Positions 31,702-39,990 of a DNA stretch of 64,000 bases are shown here, in pieces. Source of the stretch: Bombilactobacillus bombi (GTDB lineage Bacteria; Bacillota; Bacilli; Lactobacillales; Lactobacillaceae); the NCBI RefSeq assembly GCF_964340835.1, contig NZ_OZ204251.1; one strand, 5' to 3'. The first letter of the stretch is position 1; every line of letters starts with the position of its first letter. The notes beneath the pieces were generated by a model. That model was given only the letters and a program-made list of their open reading frames with translations, did not search any database and was not told the origin of the DNA. A program made the position numbers and the translations under genes.

Positions 31702-32646
31702 ATGCGCAATTTTTATTTTAATCATGATGGAAATGTTGATGACTTGGTTTCTTTATTATTATTGTTACCAATGCCGGATGTTAATCTTCTAGGTGTGGGA
31801 GTTACTGATGCGGATGGTTATGTAGATCCTGCAACTTCAGCTTCTCGTAAGATTATTGATGTCTTTGGTGGTGCAGATTGTCAAACGACAGTTGCTAAAT
31901 CTAATTCACGTGCAATTCACCAATTTCCAAAAGAGTGGCGTTTGAGTGCTTTTTCTTTTGATGATTTTCCAATTTTAAATGAAAAAAGAACTATTAACAC
32001 GCCCTTAATTGAGAAGCCAGCACATTTAGATATGATTGATAAAATTATGCAATCAGCAACAAAAGTCACTTTAGTAATGACTGGACCATTGACTGATTTG
32101 GCACGGGCTTTAGCAATTAAACCAGAAATTACGGCCAATATTGAGCGGCTGTATTGGATGGGTGGTGCGCTCAATGGTCAAGGCAATGTAGCTGAACCTC
32201 AACAAGATGGCACTATGGAATGGAACGCATATTGGGATCCAGAAGCAGTGCAAACTGTTTGGCAATCTGACTTAGATATTACATTGGTTGCTTTAGATAG
32301 TACTAATCAAGTACCATTGACTCCAGAATTACGTTGGCGTTGGGCCAGTCAGCGGCAATATCCGGCTTTAGATTTAATTGGGCAGGGCTATTCATTAGTT
32401 CATTCTTTTGAGGCTAATTCAACTTATTACTTATGGGATGTTTTAACAACTTTAGTCAGCAATTATCCTGAATTAGTGGAATCGAAGTTAGTCAAGACTG
32501 CCGTTTTGACACAAGGTCCTGGTGCGGGCCGCACATATATTGATAATGAAAAAGGCCGGGTGGTTGATTTTGTAACTCAAGTAAACGCGGATGCATTTTA
32601 TGATAAAATTGATGAATTAGCACAGTCAGCACCCTATCAAAAATAA
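31702..32646 (+). CDS. Inosine-uridine-type nucleoside hydrolase
   Basis: 314 residues. The N-terminal Ca-binding motif is HDGNVDD (canonical form D-x-D-x-x-x-DD; the first Asp is Asn-His here, seen in some relatives). Further landmarks: VTLVMTGPLTDLARAL, MGGAL and WNAYWDPEA, with the typical N-A-x-x-D-P-E active-site block. It splits ribonucleosides into base and ribose for salvage. TGGAGG upstream of ATG. Monocistronic, with promoter and terminator. Confidence 0.9.
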   Translation: MRNFYFNHDGNVDDLVSLLLLLPMPDVNLLGVGVTDADGYVDPATSASRKIIDVFGGADCQTTVAKSNSRAIHQFPKEWRLSAFSFDDFPILNEKRTINTPLIEKPAHLDMIDKIMQSATKVTLVMTGPLTDLARALAIKPEITANIERLYWMGGALNGQGNVAEPQQDGTMEWNAYWDPEAVQTVWQSDLDITLVALDSTNQVPLTPELRWRWASQRQYPALDLIGQGYSLVHSFEANSTYYLWDVLTTLVSNYPELVESKLVKTAVLTQGPGAGRTYIDNEKGRVVDFVTQVNADAFYDKIDELAQSAPYQK

Positions 32647-32659
32647 TATGTATTATAGG

Positions 32660-32692
32660 AGCTGGGACGATTTTTAGTCTCAGCTTTCCTTT
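32660..32692. terminator. Terminator between nucleoside hydrolase and SMR gene
   Basis: AGCTGGGAC pairs with GTCTCAGCT, a short T-rich tail on +. Convergent genes probably share it. Confidence 0.65.
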
Positions 32693-33011
32693 ATGAATGA
32701 TAGAATTCTACTAGAACGGTTCCCAGAATAATTAGGATTAAACCGATTAAAGTAGGAACATTCAAAGGTTCTTTCCAAATAAAATACGAAGTAGCAGTAA
32801 TTAAGATAATACCAATTGCTCCCCACAAGGCGTAAGCAATATTTAATGGTATTGAATCCAAGGCTAATGTTAATGAATAAAAACAAACACAATAAGAACA
32901 AATACAGACTAAAGATGGTATGAGAGAGTGAAAATTATTAGTAGCTTTTAAAAAGTTGGTGCCAACAATTTCACCAATAATAGCCACCGTTAAATAAAGA
33001 TATCCTTTCAT
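32691..33011 (-). CDS. Small multidrug resistance (SMR/EmrE-like) transporter
   Basis: 106 residues from ATG 33011 (AAGGAGG upstream; the longer frame has no ribosome site). Four TM helices. The essential membrane Glu is in helix 1 (VAIIGEIVGTNFLK), and IPLNIAYALWGAIG in helix 3 matches the SMR signature around the A-Y-A-x-W-x-G motif. Works as a proton-coupled dimer exporting cations such as quaternary ammonium. A single gene, so probably a homodimer of the EmrE/QacC type and not a paired SugE set. Confidence 0.92.
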   Translation of the reverse strand: MKGYLYLTVAIIGEIVGTNFLKATNNFHSLIPSLVCICSYCVCFYSLTLALDSIPLNIAYALWGAIGIILITATSYFIWKEPLNVPTLIGLILIILGTVLVEFYHS

Positions 33012-33073
33012 TTTTAACCTCCTTAAATGGAATTGAAATAATCTTAGCATTTTATCTAAAAATAAGTCAAAAA

Positions 33074-33117
33074 AAATAAGCTTATCAACGAAAGTTACAA
33101 AATTGATAAGCTTATTT
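33074..33117 (-). terminator. Terminator of the dehydrogenase gene
   Basis: A perfect 15-bp stem (33074-33088 with 33103-33117) followed on the minus strand by a run of T. Confidence 0.9.
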
Positions 33118-33123
33118 GATATT

Positions 33124-34185
33124 CTAAAGTTCTGGTGAAATCATAATTTTAACTTGTGACTTATCAGTAGCTAAAGATTTAATTCCTTCTATGGCTTGGT
33201 CAAATCCTAATTTATTAGTAATTAATTTTTTAAATAAGTCTTGATGATTATTAATCATTCCCATTACTAAAGGAAAAGAGTTATTATACGCTAAAACTGT
33301 ATTGATATTGTATCCTTGCATAGTAGCAGCACTTAAATCAATTGTTACGGGTTTACCAAAAATAGCCACAATTTGAACAATACCTCCACGCCGAGTAATT
33401 TGGAGAGCTGTATTCAAGGTTGGCTGAGCACCAGCGCATTCAAAAGTAATATCTACACCATTTGGTAAATCTTTTCTAATTTCGTCGTTAACATCTACTT
33501 GTGAAGGATTAAGAGTTGTTAGACCTAATTCTTGAGCTTTAGCCAAACGTTCTTCAGAAAGATCCGAAATGTATACTTGAGAGGCATTCATAGTTTTAGC
33601 TAATAAAGCAGTTAATAAGCCAATAGGACCAGCACCCATAACAGCAACAGTTTGACCAGCAATTAAACCACTCTTTTTGATAGCTTCATAAGCAACTGCC
33701 GTTGGTTCAGTTAATGCACCTAATTCATAGTTCATACCTTTAGGTAATTTATAAGCAAAGCTTGCTTGAGCATTAACATATTCAGCCATCCCACCGTCAT
33801 CAGAATAGCCTAAGAAATTGCCACCATCTTCGGCATGCATATTTAAGCATAAATTATAGTTACCAGCACGACAATTAGCACAGTGTCCACAAGCAATTAA
33901 TGGTTCAATGGCTACAGCATCGCCAATTTGAAAATCAGTAATCTCACTGCCTAATTTAACAACTTCACCAGAAAATTCGTGTCCTAAAGTAATCGGAACT
34001 TCTCTGCCAGTAATGGGATGTTTGTGCATTGGTAAGCCGAAGCCATCAGTATAGGCGTGTAAGTCACTGCCGCAAATACCACAGTATTTAACTTTTATTT
34101 GAATCTGATCTGGTTTTGGATCACTGATTGGAACATCTTCAACTCTGATATCTTCTTTACCATAAATTCTAACTGCTTTCATCAT
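33124..34185 (-). CDS. Zinc-dependent (R,R)-butanediol dehydrogenase-like alcohol dehydrogenase
   Basis: 353 residues, medium-chain dehydrogenase. Catalytic zinc ligands Cys39 region in CGICGSDLHAY and GHEFSGEV; structural zinc Cys4 cluster CGHCANCRAGNYNLC; Rossmann motif VMGAGPIGLLTALL near residue 186. The extra HKHPITGREVPITLG insertion is typical of butanediol/sorbitol-type enzymes. It interconverts acetoin and 2,3-butanediol, or a related polyol, with NAD. The promoter is overlapped by a CcpA cre box, which fits control by sugar supply. GGAGG before the double ATG; either Met could be used. Confidence 0.88.
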   Translation of the reverse strand: MMKAVRIYGKEDIRVEDVPISDPKPDQIQIKVKYCGICGSDLHAYTDGFGLPMHKHPITGREVPITLGHEFSGEVVKLGSEITDFQIGDAVAIEPLIACGHCANCRAGNYNLCLNMHAEDGGNFLGYSDDGGMAEYVNAQASFAYKLPKGMNYELGALTEPTAVAYEAIKKSGLIAGQTVAVMGAGPIGLLTALLAKTMNASQVYISDLSEERLAKAQELGLTTLNPSQVDVNDEIRKDLPNGVDITFECAGAQPTLNTALQITRRGGIVQIVAIFGKPVTIDLSAATMQGYNINTVLAYNNSFPLVMGMINNHQDLFKKLITNKLGFDQAIEGIKSLATDKSQVKIMISPEL

Positions 34186-34218
34186 TGATACCTCCTATAT
34201 ATTTATGTTTCTATATAG

Positions 34219-34247
34219 ATTTTATAACTTATAGAAAGCGATTACAA
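34219..34247 (-). promoter_or_regulatory. Promoter of the dehydrogenase
   Basis: On the minus strand, TTGTAA (34247-34242), 17-base spacer, TAAAAT (34224-34219). Confidence 0.6.
34232..34246. promoter_or_regulatory. CcpA cre box
   Basis: TAGAAAGCGATTACA fits WTGNAANCGNWNNCW at 14 of 15 positions. It overlaps the -35 of the dehydrogenase promoter, a place where CcpA usually represses. Confidence 0.6.
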
Positions 34248-34275
34248 TTTGTTTGCTTACGAATACAACCAAGAA

Positions 34276-34323
34276 AAAACTCTTAGATGACATATTTGTA
34301 ACAATATGCAATCTAAGAGTTTT
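34276..34323 (-). terminator. Terminator of the amino-acid permease
   Basis: AAAACTCTTAGAT and ATCTAAGAGTTTT pair over 13 bp with a 22-base loop; T-run on the minus strand. Confidence 0.85.
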
Positions 34324-34324
34324 A

Positions 34325-35659
34325 CTAAGATTTTACTTGGCTATAACTCAAAAGAGAAATAATTACGAACCAAACAATGGTGATAATAGTCGTAATAGTT
34401 GTTTCGGGATTAAATAATAATATTAGAAAAATGATAGCCATAAAAATAATCGTTAAATAATCTGTGTAGGGTGCACCAGGTAATTTAAATAGTTGCTTAC
34501 TCTGTTGATAATCGATCGATTGGCGATACTTAATATGAGTAATCATTAAAAACATATAAATAATTAGAAAAGCCGCAGAAGCTACCGAGGTAATAAGTTT
34601 GAAGGCACCTTCAGGAAATAGATAATTAATAAAGACCACTAAAGCAACGATACAGGTAGATAAAGTAATTGAACGCATAGGGATGGCTTGCTTATTTAAT
34701 TGAGCAAAGTAGCTCTTCGGTTTGGAAAGGGAGAATAACATTCTCCCGGTTGTGAACAGAGAACTATTCAATGAAGACGCCGCTGCTGTCAATACGACAA
34801 AATTAATAATACCTGCAGCTGCCTTAATACCAATGCCGGCAAAGACTTGTACAAAAGGTGATTTACCAGCATTGTAATCTGTCCAAGGTTGAATAACCAT
34901 AATGGCCATTAAAGCGCCAATATAGAAAATCAAAATTCGCATAATCACAGAATTAATAGAGTGGGGAATATTGGTCAAAGGATCTTTAGTTTCCGCAGCG
35001 GAAACACCCACAAATTCAACCCCTAAAAAGGAAAAGAATGCCATTTGAAAAGCAGCAATAATTTGCCAATTATTACCAGAGGAAACGCCAAAGCGCCATA
35101 AATTGGATAATCGGACTGCACCTTGGCTTGTATGCACATGGAACAACAGCATTATTACAGCAGTGGCAATAATTGCTAAGATAGCAATTATTTTGATTAA
35201 AGCAAACCAAAATTCAGTTTCACCAAAAGCCGAAACGGCTACAATGTTAATGAGATACAGCAATCCTAAAAACAATAACTCCCAAATCCAAGCAGGAACA
35301 TGGGGAAACCAAAATTGCATATAAGTTCCGACGGCTGTCAATTCTGACATCGCGATTACTAACCAGCCTAACCAATAAGTCCAGCCCATAATAAAGCCAG
35401 TGCGTTCGCCTAAATATTTTTTGATAAAATCAACAAAAATAATTGTATCTGTATCAGAAAGTAATAATTCACCTAAGGCTCGCATCATTAAAAATACAAA
35501 GAAACCTGTAATTAAATAAATAACTAAAATAAATGGACCAGCCTTATGAATTGATTCTCCCGAACCTAGAAATAGCCCGGTACCGATGGTCCCACCAATA
35601 GCAATCATACTAACATGGCGGGCGGAAAGAGAACGTGATAAGGACTTTTTTTCTGCCAA
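34325..35659 (-). CDS. Amino-acid permease, APC superfamily (LysP/AAT type)
   Basis: 444 residues, 12 TM helices. The AAT-family opening is RSLSARHVSMIAIGGTIGTG (residues about 8-27), followed by GLFLGSG and, before helix 5, the loop with GETEFWFALIK. I set the start at TTG 35659, nine bases after GAGGAG; the TTG at 35668 touches the ribosome site directly. Imports a cationic or other amino acid with protons. It lies downstream of the broken D-serine dehydratase gene, separated by a terminator. D-serine or lysine are possible substrates; sequence alone does not decide. Confidence 0.9.
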   Translation of the reverse strand: MAEKKSLSRSLSARHVSMIAIGGTIGTGLFLGSGESIHKAGPFILVIYLITGFFVFLMMRALGELLLSDTDTIIFVDFIKKYLGERTGFIMGWTYWLGWLVIAMSELTAVGTYMQFWFPHVPAWIWELLFLGLLYLINIVAVSAFGETEFWFALIKIIAILAIIATAVIMLLFHVHTSQGAVRLSNLWRFGVSSGNNWQIIAAFQMAFFSFLGVEFVGVSAAETKDPLTNIPHSINSVIMRILIFYIGALMAIMVIQPWTDYNAGKSPFVQVFAGIGIKAAAGIINFVVLTAAASSLNSSLFTTGRMLFSLSKPKSYFAQLNKQAIPMRSITLSTCIVALVVFINYLFPEGAFKLITSVASAAFLIIYMFLMITHIKYRQSIDYQQSKQLFKLPGAPYTDYLTIIFMAIIFLILLFNPETTITTIITIVWFVIISLLSYSQVKS

Positions 35660-35782
35660 TATTAACAACTCCTCATCTAATTTGGTATCAACAATATATA
35701 GAACCTTAATTCTATCACAAAATTAAAATTAACAAAAATCACATCTGGATAATATTGATGATAAACAATCTAAATAAAGGAA

Positions 35783-35815
35783 AAAACAAGAAGATGATAA
35801 ATATTATCATCTTCT
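35783..35815 (-). terminator. Terminator after dsdA
   Basis: GAAGATGATAA pairs with TTATCATCTTC, 3-base loop, followed on the minus strand by TTGTTTTTT. Confidence 0.88.
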
Positions 35816-35835
35816 CATAAAATTATTATTAATAT

Positions 35836-37143
35836 TTAATTTAAGAGTTCTTTTCCCATTTGATAAAATTTTTGCATATCAGCGACTGGGACCATATTAC
35901 CACCAGTTGACCAAACAATATGAGTAGCATTGGCAAAATTATAATCATCTTGGAGAGCAGAAACAGTTTCTTTTATAATAGCAAAGCCAGCCGCAGCTGA
36001 AGGCTCAATTTTAATATTTTCACTATCAGCTAGTAAAGTTACATATTTTAAAATTTCCGAATCATTAAAAGTTGCACAACCACGTAAAAAAGTTTTCATG
36101 ATACGTCCAGCCAAAACGGAAGGACGACTGACGGCTAGACCATCAGCTTGAGTATTACCATCAATCCCAATATCGTATACTGAAATGTCATGATTCAAAC
36201 CAGTTGCCATTCCTAAAGTAACTGAAGGAATGTGAGTTGGCTCGGCAAAGATACCATGGATATCGGAACCAATAATTTCTTTCAAACCAAAAGTAACACC
36301 ACCCGGGCTGCCACCGACACCAGCAGGCAGATAAACGAAAATAGGATGATCTTGATCAACACGAATATGTTATTGGACTAACTGTTTTTGTAGACGCACA
36401 GCAGCGACAGCATAACCAAGGAATAAATCTTTAGAACCCTCATCGTCAATAAAATACGTATAAGGATCATTGGAAGCTTGTTGGCGAGCTTGAGCTACTG
36501 CAAAGTTGCAATCGCCATCGTGTTCAATAACTTGGACACCATTAGCGCGCAGTTTTTCTTTTTTCCAAGTACGTGCATCATGCGACATGTGAATAGTAGT
36601 TTTGAACCCAAAAGTTGCCGCAGCAATACCAATGCTTAAGCCTAAATTGCCCGTAGAACCAGCAGTGATTCCATATTTAGAAAAGATTTTTTGATAACGA
36701 GGTGTAGCTAAAACAGAATAATCATCCATATAAGTTAAATCACCATCAGTCATTGCCACCTTTTCAGCAAATTTTAAGACTTCGTAGATGCCACCACGCG
36801 ACTTGATTGAGCCAGAAATCGGTAAGGCGTTATCTTGTTTGATATAGAGAGTACCTGGTAAATCGTAATTATTATATTTGGACCAAGCCTTTTGCATGTG
36901 TTCAATTTGAGTTAGTGGTGATTCGATAATGCCATGCATAGCCTTGGTTTCAGGAAACGCTACCGCCAAATAAGGAGCAAATCGCTCCCAACGAGCAACA
37001 GCATCAAAAATATATTCTTTGCTGAAAGGTAAGTCTGAATCTGCTTGACCATAATTGGGATTCTTCCAAAATAAAGGTTGATAGTCCTTCAATTGGTCAA
37101 CAATCGGAGTTGCAGCTATTTTAGCAGCAATATTACTGTCCAT
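35836..37143 (-). pseudogene. dsdA: D-serine dehydratase interrupted by one in-frame stop
   Basis: The minus strand reads as one continuous frame of 435 sense/stop codons, close to the usual DsdA length of about 440. PLP lysine in SGSIKSRGGIYEVL, GSTGNLGLSIG for phosphate binding, YTYFIDDEGS, LPAGVGGSPGGVTFGLK, FAEPTHIPS, and a full C-terminus with STGGNMVP. A TAA at 36372-36370 replaces one residue between LQKQLVQ and HIRVDQDHP, a surface segment in the E. coli enzyme. Nothing else is damaged. The enzyme turns D-Ser into pyruvate and ammonia. Either a very recent inactivation, a sequencing error, or readthrough. The usual GGAT-type ribosome site (AAGGGGATG region) remains. Confidence 0.88.
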
Positions 37144-37212
37144 TTTTTCATCCCCTTATATATCTTCAAGAAAATATTATCATAAAATTAGTATAATAGG
37201 TAATTTGAAACC

Positions 37213-37259
37213 AACCTCTAGCTAGAGTATCATGGTCTCAAGATTATAAATGTGAGGTT
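37213..37259 (+). promoter_or_regulatory. Possible Shine-Dalgarno sequestering leader
   Basis: AACCTC (37213-37218) can pair with GAGGTT (37254-37259), which contains the ribosome site of the gene at 37265. The same CTC can instead join CTCTAGCTAGAG. Two exclusive pairings suggest a switch, but each is only 6 bp. Confidence 0.25.
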
Positions 37260-37264
37260 ATAAA

Positions 37265-37753
37265 ATGGAAATTACAGCGGCACAATATCAAGATAAGATT
37301 GCTCAAAAGTCTTATCAAAATTTTACCACTTCAATCCAATTAACAAGACGCTTAGCCAAATCCAAGATTAAGACTGCTGTTAATCAACTGTGTCTACAAG
37401 TGCAAGACGCTGTTGATAGTGGCTACTTGGCTCAGGGACAGTTAGCAGTAACCGGATTACCTTTTGCCATTGAGTTTGCACTACAAAGCGGTATTATTAA
37501 CTTGCCATTTCAAGATTATCAAAAAATTAGTCATTTTTTTGATAAAGAAGAAACCAAAACTGTTAAAATTTATTTAGTCACTGTGAGTGAACAGATTAAT
37601 GTTTCGAAGCTGCGCATTGATCAAGTAGCTGCTGATCCTAGTAAACTAACAGAGCAAATTGATGTTATTGTTGAGATGGTTCACGATAATCTTCAGCAAG
37701 CATTAGAAAATTATGATAATCAATCTCTAAAGAAAGAAGACAAAGATAAATGA
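37265..37753 (+). CDS. Unknown soluble protein (162 aa)
   Basis: No signal or TM segment. Mixed alpha/beta composition, with an N-terminal helix of alternating charge (KIAQKSYQNFTTSIQLTRRL) and an acidic/basic C-terminal tail ending KKEDKDK. Its stop overlaps the ATG of the TauE/SafE gene (ATGA at 37750-37753), so the two are translationally coupled and probably work together. I do not recognise a family. GAGG ribosome site, which may be masked (see 37213). Confidence 0.7.
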   Translation: MEITAAQYQDKIAQKSYQNFTTSIQLTRRLAKSKIKTAVNQLCLQVQDAVDSGYLAQGQLAVTGLPFAIEFALQSGIINLPFQDYQKISHFFDKEETKTVKIYLVTVSEQINVSKLRIDQVAADPSKLTEQIDVIVEMVHDNLQQALENYDNQSLKKEDKDK

Positions 37754-38607
37754 TTGCTACTAATAGTCTTTTGTTAATGTTGATTACAGGCTTATTAGCC
37801 GGAATTTTAGGTGCAATTTTAGGAATTGGTGGCGGCATGATTGTCACACCGATTTTAACAGTGGCAATGGGTTTGGACATCAAATATGCCATCGGCGCTA
37901 GTATTATTGTTGTGATTGCTACTAGTTCGGGGGCGACGATTTCTTTTTTAAAGGATGAAATGCTTAATTTACGTGTGGCGATGTTCCTAGAAATTGCGAC
38001 AACCATTGGTGCTGTCAGTGGTGCAGCTTTAAATGGAGTAATTCCAAAGTCAATTTTGTATATTTTATTTGGATTATTAGTTTTAAATTCTAGTTATACC
38101 ATGATTAAAAAATTACGCGGTAAAACCAAAACTGATACTACTGAAAATGTTCATCCAGATTATTTAGCTCAAAAATTACGTTTAGACGGTAGTTACTATG
38201 ATAAGGCGACGAAAGAAGAAGTTGAATATCAAGTCAAAAATGTTCCTGGTGGCTTTTTGATGATGCTTATTGCAGGTTTAGCTAGTGGCTTATTAGGTAT
38301 TGGTAGTGGGGCTTTTAAAGTGATTGCTATGGATAATATTATGAAAATGCCCCTGAAACCTTCAAGTGCCACGAGTAACTTAATGATGGGTGTAACTGCT
38401 GCTGCCAGTGCAACGGTATATTTCTTTAATGGGACGATTGTTCCACATATTGCAGTCCCTTTGGCTGTTGGCGTTGTGTTTGGTGCAGTAGTAGGTAGTC
38501 GTATTATGCAGCATTTACAACCAAAAGTAATTCGAATTATCTTTATTCCAATTCTGTTGTATTTGGGTTTGCAGATGCTTTTAAAGGGATTTGGGGTGAA
38601 TATTTAA
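37750..38607 (+). CDS. TauE/SafE family anion permease
   Basis: 285 residues, 8 TM helices in two repeats. Repeat motifs: LAGILGAILGIGGGMIVTP near residue 17 and LASGLLGIGSGAFKVIAM near residue 177, the characteristic G-x-G-G-G/P pairs. The family exports sulfite, sulfoacetate or related organic anions. It overlaps the upstream unknown gene and is followed after 1 base by a DUF1634 protein, a pairing often seen next to TauE/SafE genes in lactobacilli. Confidence 0.9.
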   Translation: MIATNSLLLMLITGLLAGILGAILGIGGGMIVTPILTVAMGLDIKYAIGASIIVVIATSSGATISFLKDEMLNLRVAMFLEIATTIGAVSGAALNGVIPKSILYILFGLLVLNSSYTMIKKLRGKTKTDTTENVHPDYLAQKLRLDGSYYDKATKEEVEYQVKNVPGGFLMMLIAGLASGLLGIGSGAFKVIAMDNIMKMPLKPSSATSNLMMGVTAAASATVYFFNGTIVPHIAVPLAVGVVFGAVVGSRIMQHLQPKVIRIIFIPILLYLGLQMLLKGFGVNI

Positions 38608-38608
38608 C

Positions 38609-38971
38609 ATGAACAAACAAGAAATGAATGAAATTGAATTAATTATCGGTAAGATTTTGCGCGTTGGTGTTATTATTTCAGTAACAGTAATGATTGTTGG
38701 CATGGTGCTGTTATTAATTAAGGGTGATGGCGGTTATGGCAGCCATTTTCCTACTACTTTTGCTGCAATTGGTCGCGGTTTAGTCCAATTTAAACCCGAT
38801 GCTATTTTAATGTTAGGTGTTTTTTTGTTGATATTAACTCCAGTGTTACGGGTTATAGTTTCTATTTATGCTTTTTTTAAGGAACAAGATTATTTATATG
38901 TTTATATTACCGTTTTTGTCTTAATCATTTTAGTAGGAGCCATGATTGCTGGTTATTGGATTGGCAAATGA
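38609..38971 (+). CDS. DUF1634 membrane protein
   Basis: 120 residues, three TM helices (about 15-38, 65-90, 98-118), with the LRVGVIISVTVMIVGMVLLL start typical of DUF1634. Likely a partner subunit of the TauE/SafE permease in front of it. ATG follows the previous stop by one base. Confidence 0.88.
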   Translation: MNKQEMNEIELIIGKILRVGVIISVTVMIVGMVLLLIKGDGGYGSHFPTTFAAIGRGLVQFKPDAILMLGVFLLILTPVLRVIVSIYAFFKEQDYLYVYITVFVLIILVGAMIAGYWIGK

Positions 38972-38984
38972 AAGGTGGTAAATA

Positions 38985-39845
38985 ATGGAGTATCAATTTA
39001 TTAGTTGGAATATTGATTCCTTGAATGCAGCTTTAACTGGGAAAAGTCCTCGGAGTGACTTGACTCGAGCAGTTTTGCAAAAAATTGTTCAGCTACACCC
39101 TACAGTTTTAGCTATTCAAGAAACCAAACTATCTGCTGATCAAAATAAAGTGAAAAAGCTATTACAACTCTTAACGGATTATTTTCCAGATTATGCGGTA
39201 GAATATCGGATATCTGAACCACCCGCTCGTAAAGGGTATGCGGGCACTATGATGTTATATCTGAAATCTTTGCCTCGGCCACAAGTCACTTTCCCGCACA
39301 TTGGAGCTCCTGAACCAACAGATGATGAAGGACGGATGATTACGCTCGAATTTCCAGAATTTTTTGTTACAACTGTTTATACTCCTAATGCAGGACAAGA
39401 TCTTAATCGTTTAGCCTTACGGCAAGAATGGGATGATTGTTATCGGCAGTACTTGACTCAATTAGATCAGCAAAAGCCGGTCTTAGCTTGTGGAGATTTC
39501 AATGTTGCTCATGAAGAAATTGACTTAGCTCATCCACAAAATAACCATCATTCTTCCGGATTTACAGACGAAGAACGGCAAAAATTTTCACAATTATTGG
39601 TAGCAGGCTTTACTGATAGTTTTCGATATTTATATCCTCAAGCTCAAGGATTTTATCAAGAACAACGAAGTGTTTACACTTGGTTTCCCCAACGAGTACG
39701 AACCAGTAAGCAAAACAATTCTGGTTGGCGCATTGACTATTGGTTAGTTTCAAACCGTTTAGCTGATAAAATTGAAATTTCCGAGCCCTTAGCGACTGGA
39801 GAAAGACAGGATCATTTACCAATTTTATTAAAGTTTTCCATGTAA
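38985..39845 (+). CDS. Exodeoxyribonuclease III / AP endonuclease
   Basis: 286 residues of the ExoIII family. Active-site blocks in order: SWNIDSLNAAL, AIQETKL (metal Glu), YTPNAGQDLNR, ACGDFNVAHEEIDL, the RIDYWLVS segment, and a C-terminal Q-DHLPI where most relatives have SDH-x-P. The catalytic Asp-His pair is kept. It repairs abasic sites and removes 3' blocks in DNA. AGGTGG ribosome site; possibly the last gene of the 37265 operon, with its own strong terminator after it. Confidence 0.93.
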   Translation: MEYQFISWNIDSLNAALTGKSPRSDLTRAVLQKIVQLHPTVLAIQETKLSADQNKVKKLLQLLTDYFPDYAVEYRISEPPARKGYAGTMMLYLKSLPRPQVTFPHIGAPEPTDDEGRMITLEFPEFFVTTVYTPNAGQDLNRLALRQEWDDCYRQYLTQLDQQKPVLACGDFNVAHEEIDLAHPQNNHHSSGFTDEERQKFSQLLVAGFTDSFRYLYPQAQGFYQEQRSVYTWFPQRVRTSKQNNSGWRIDYWLVSNRLADKIEISEPLATGERQDHLPILLKFSM

Positions 39846-39853
39846 TTTATAAA

Positions 39854-39879
39854 CCGTAAAGCTAGCTTTACGGCTTTTT
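39854..39879 (+). terminator. Terminator of exonuclease III gene
   Basis: CCGTAAAGC/GCTTTACGG, 2-base apparent loop, then CTTTTTG. Confidence 0.88.
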
Positions 39880-39949
39880 GTTTATGAAAGACTAAAATTA
39901 TTTTTTAAATACTTTTTAATAAGTGAAACTTTTTTTCTACAAGATGTAA

Positions 39950-39958
39950 TGTTATGAT
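39950..39958 (+). promoter_or_regulatory. Extended -10 promoter of the DASS transporter
   Basis: TG-T-TATGAT, with no good -35. It would start RNA near 39966, 10 bases before the AAGGAG ribosome site. Confidence 0.5.
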
Positions 39959-39990
39959 AGCGTTATAGTTTAATTAAGGAGTCGATAAAA

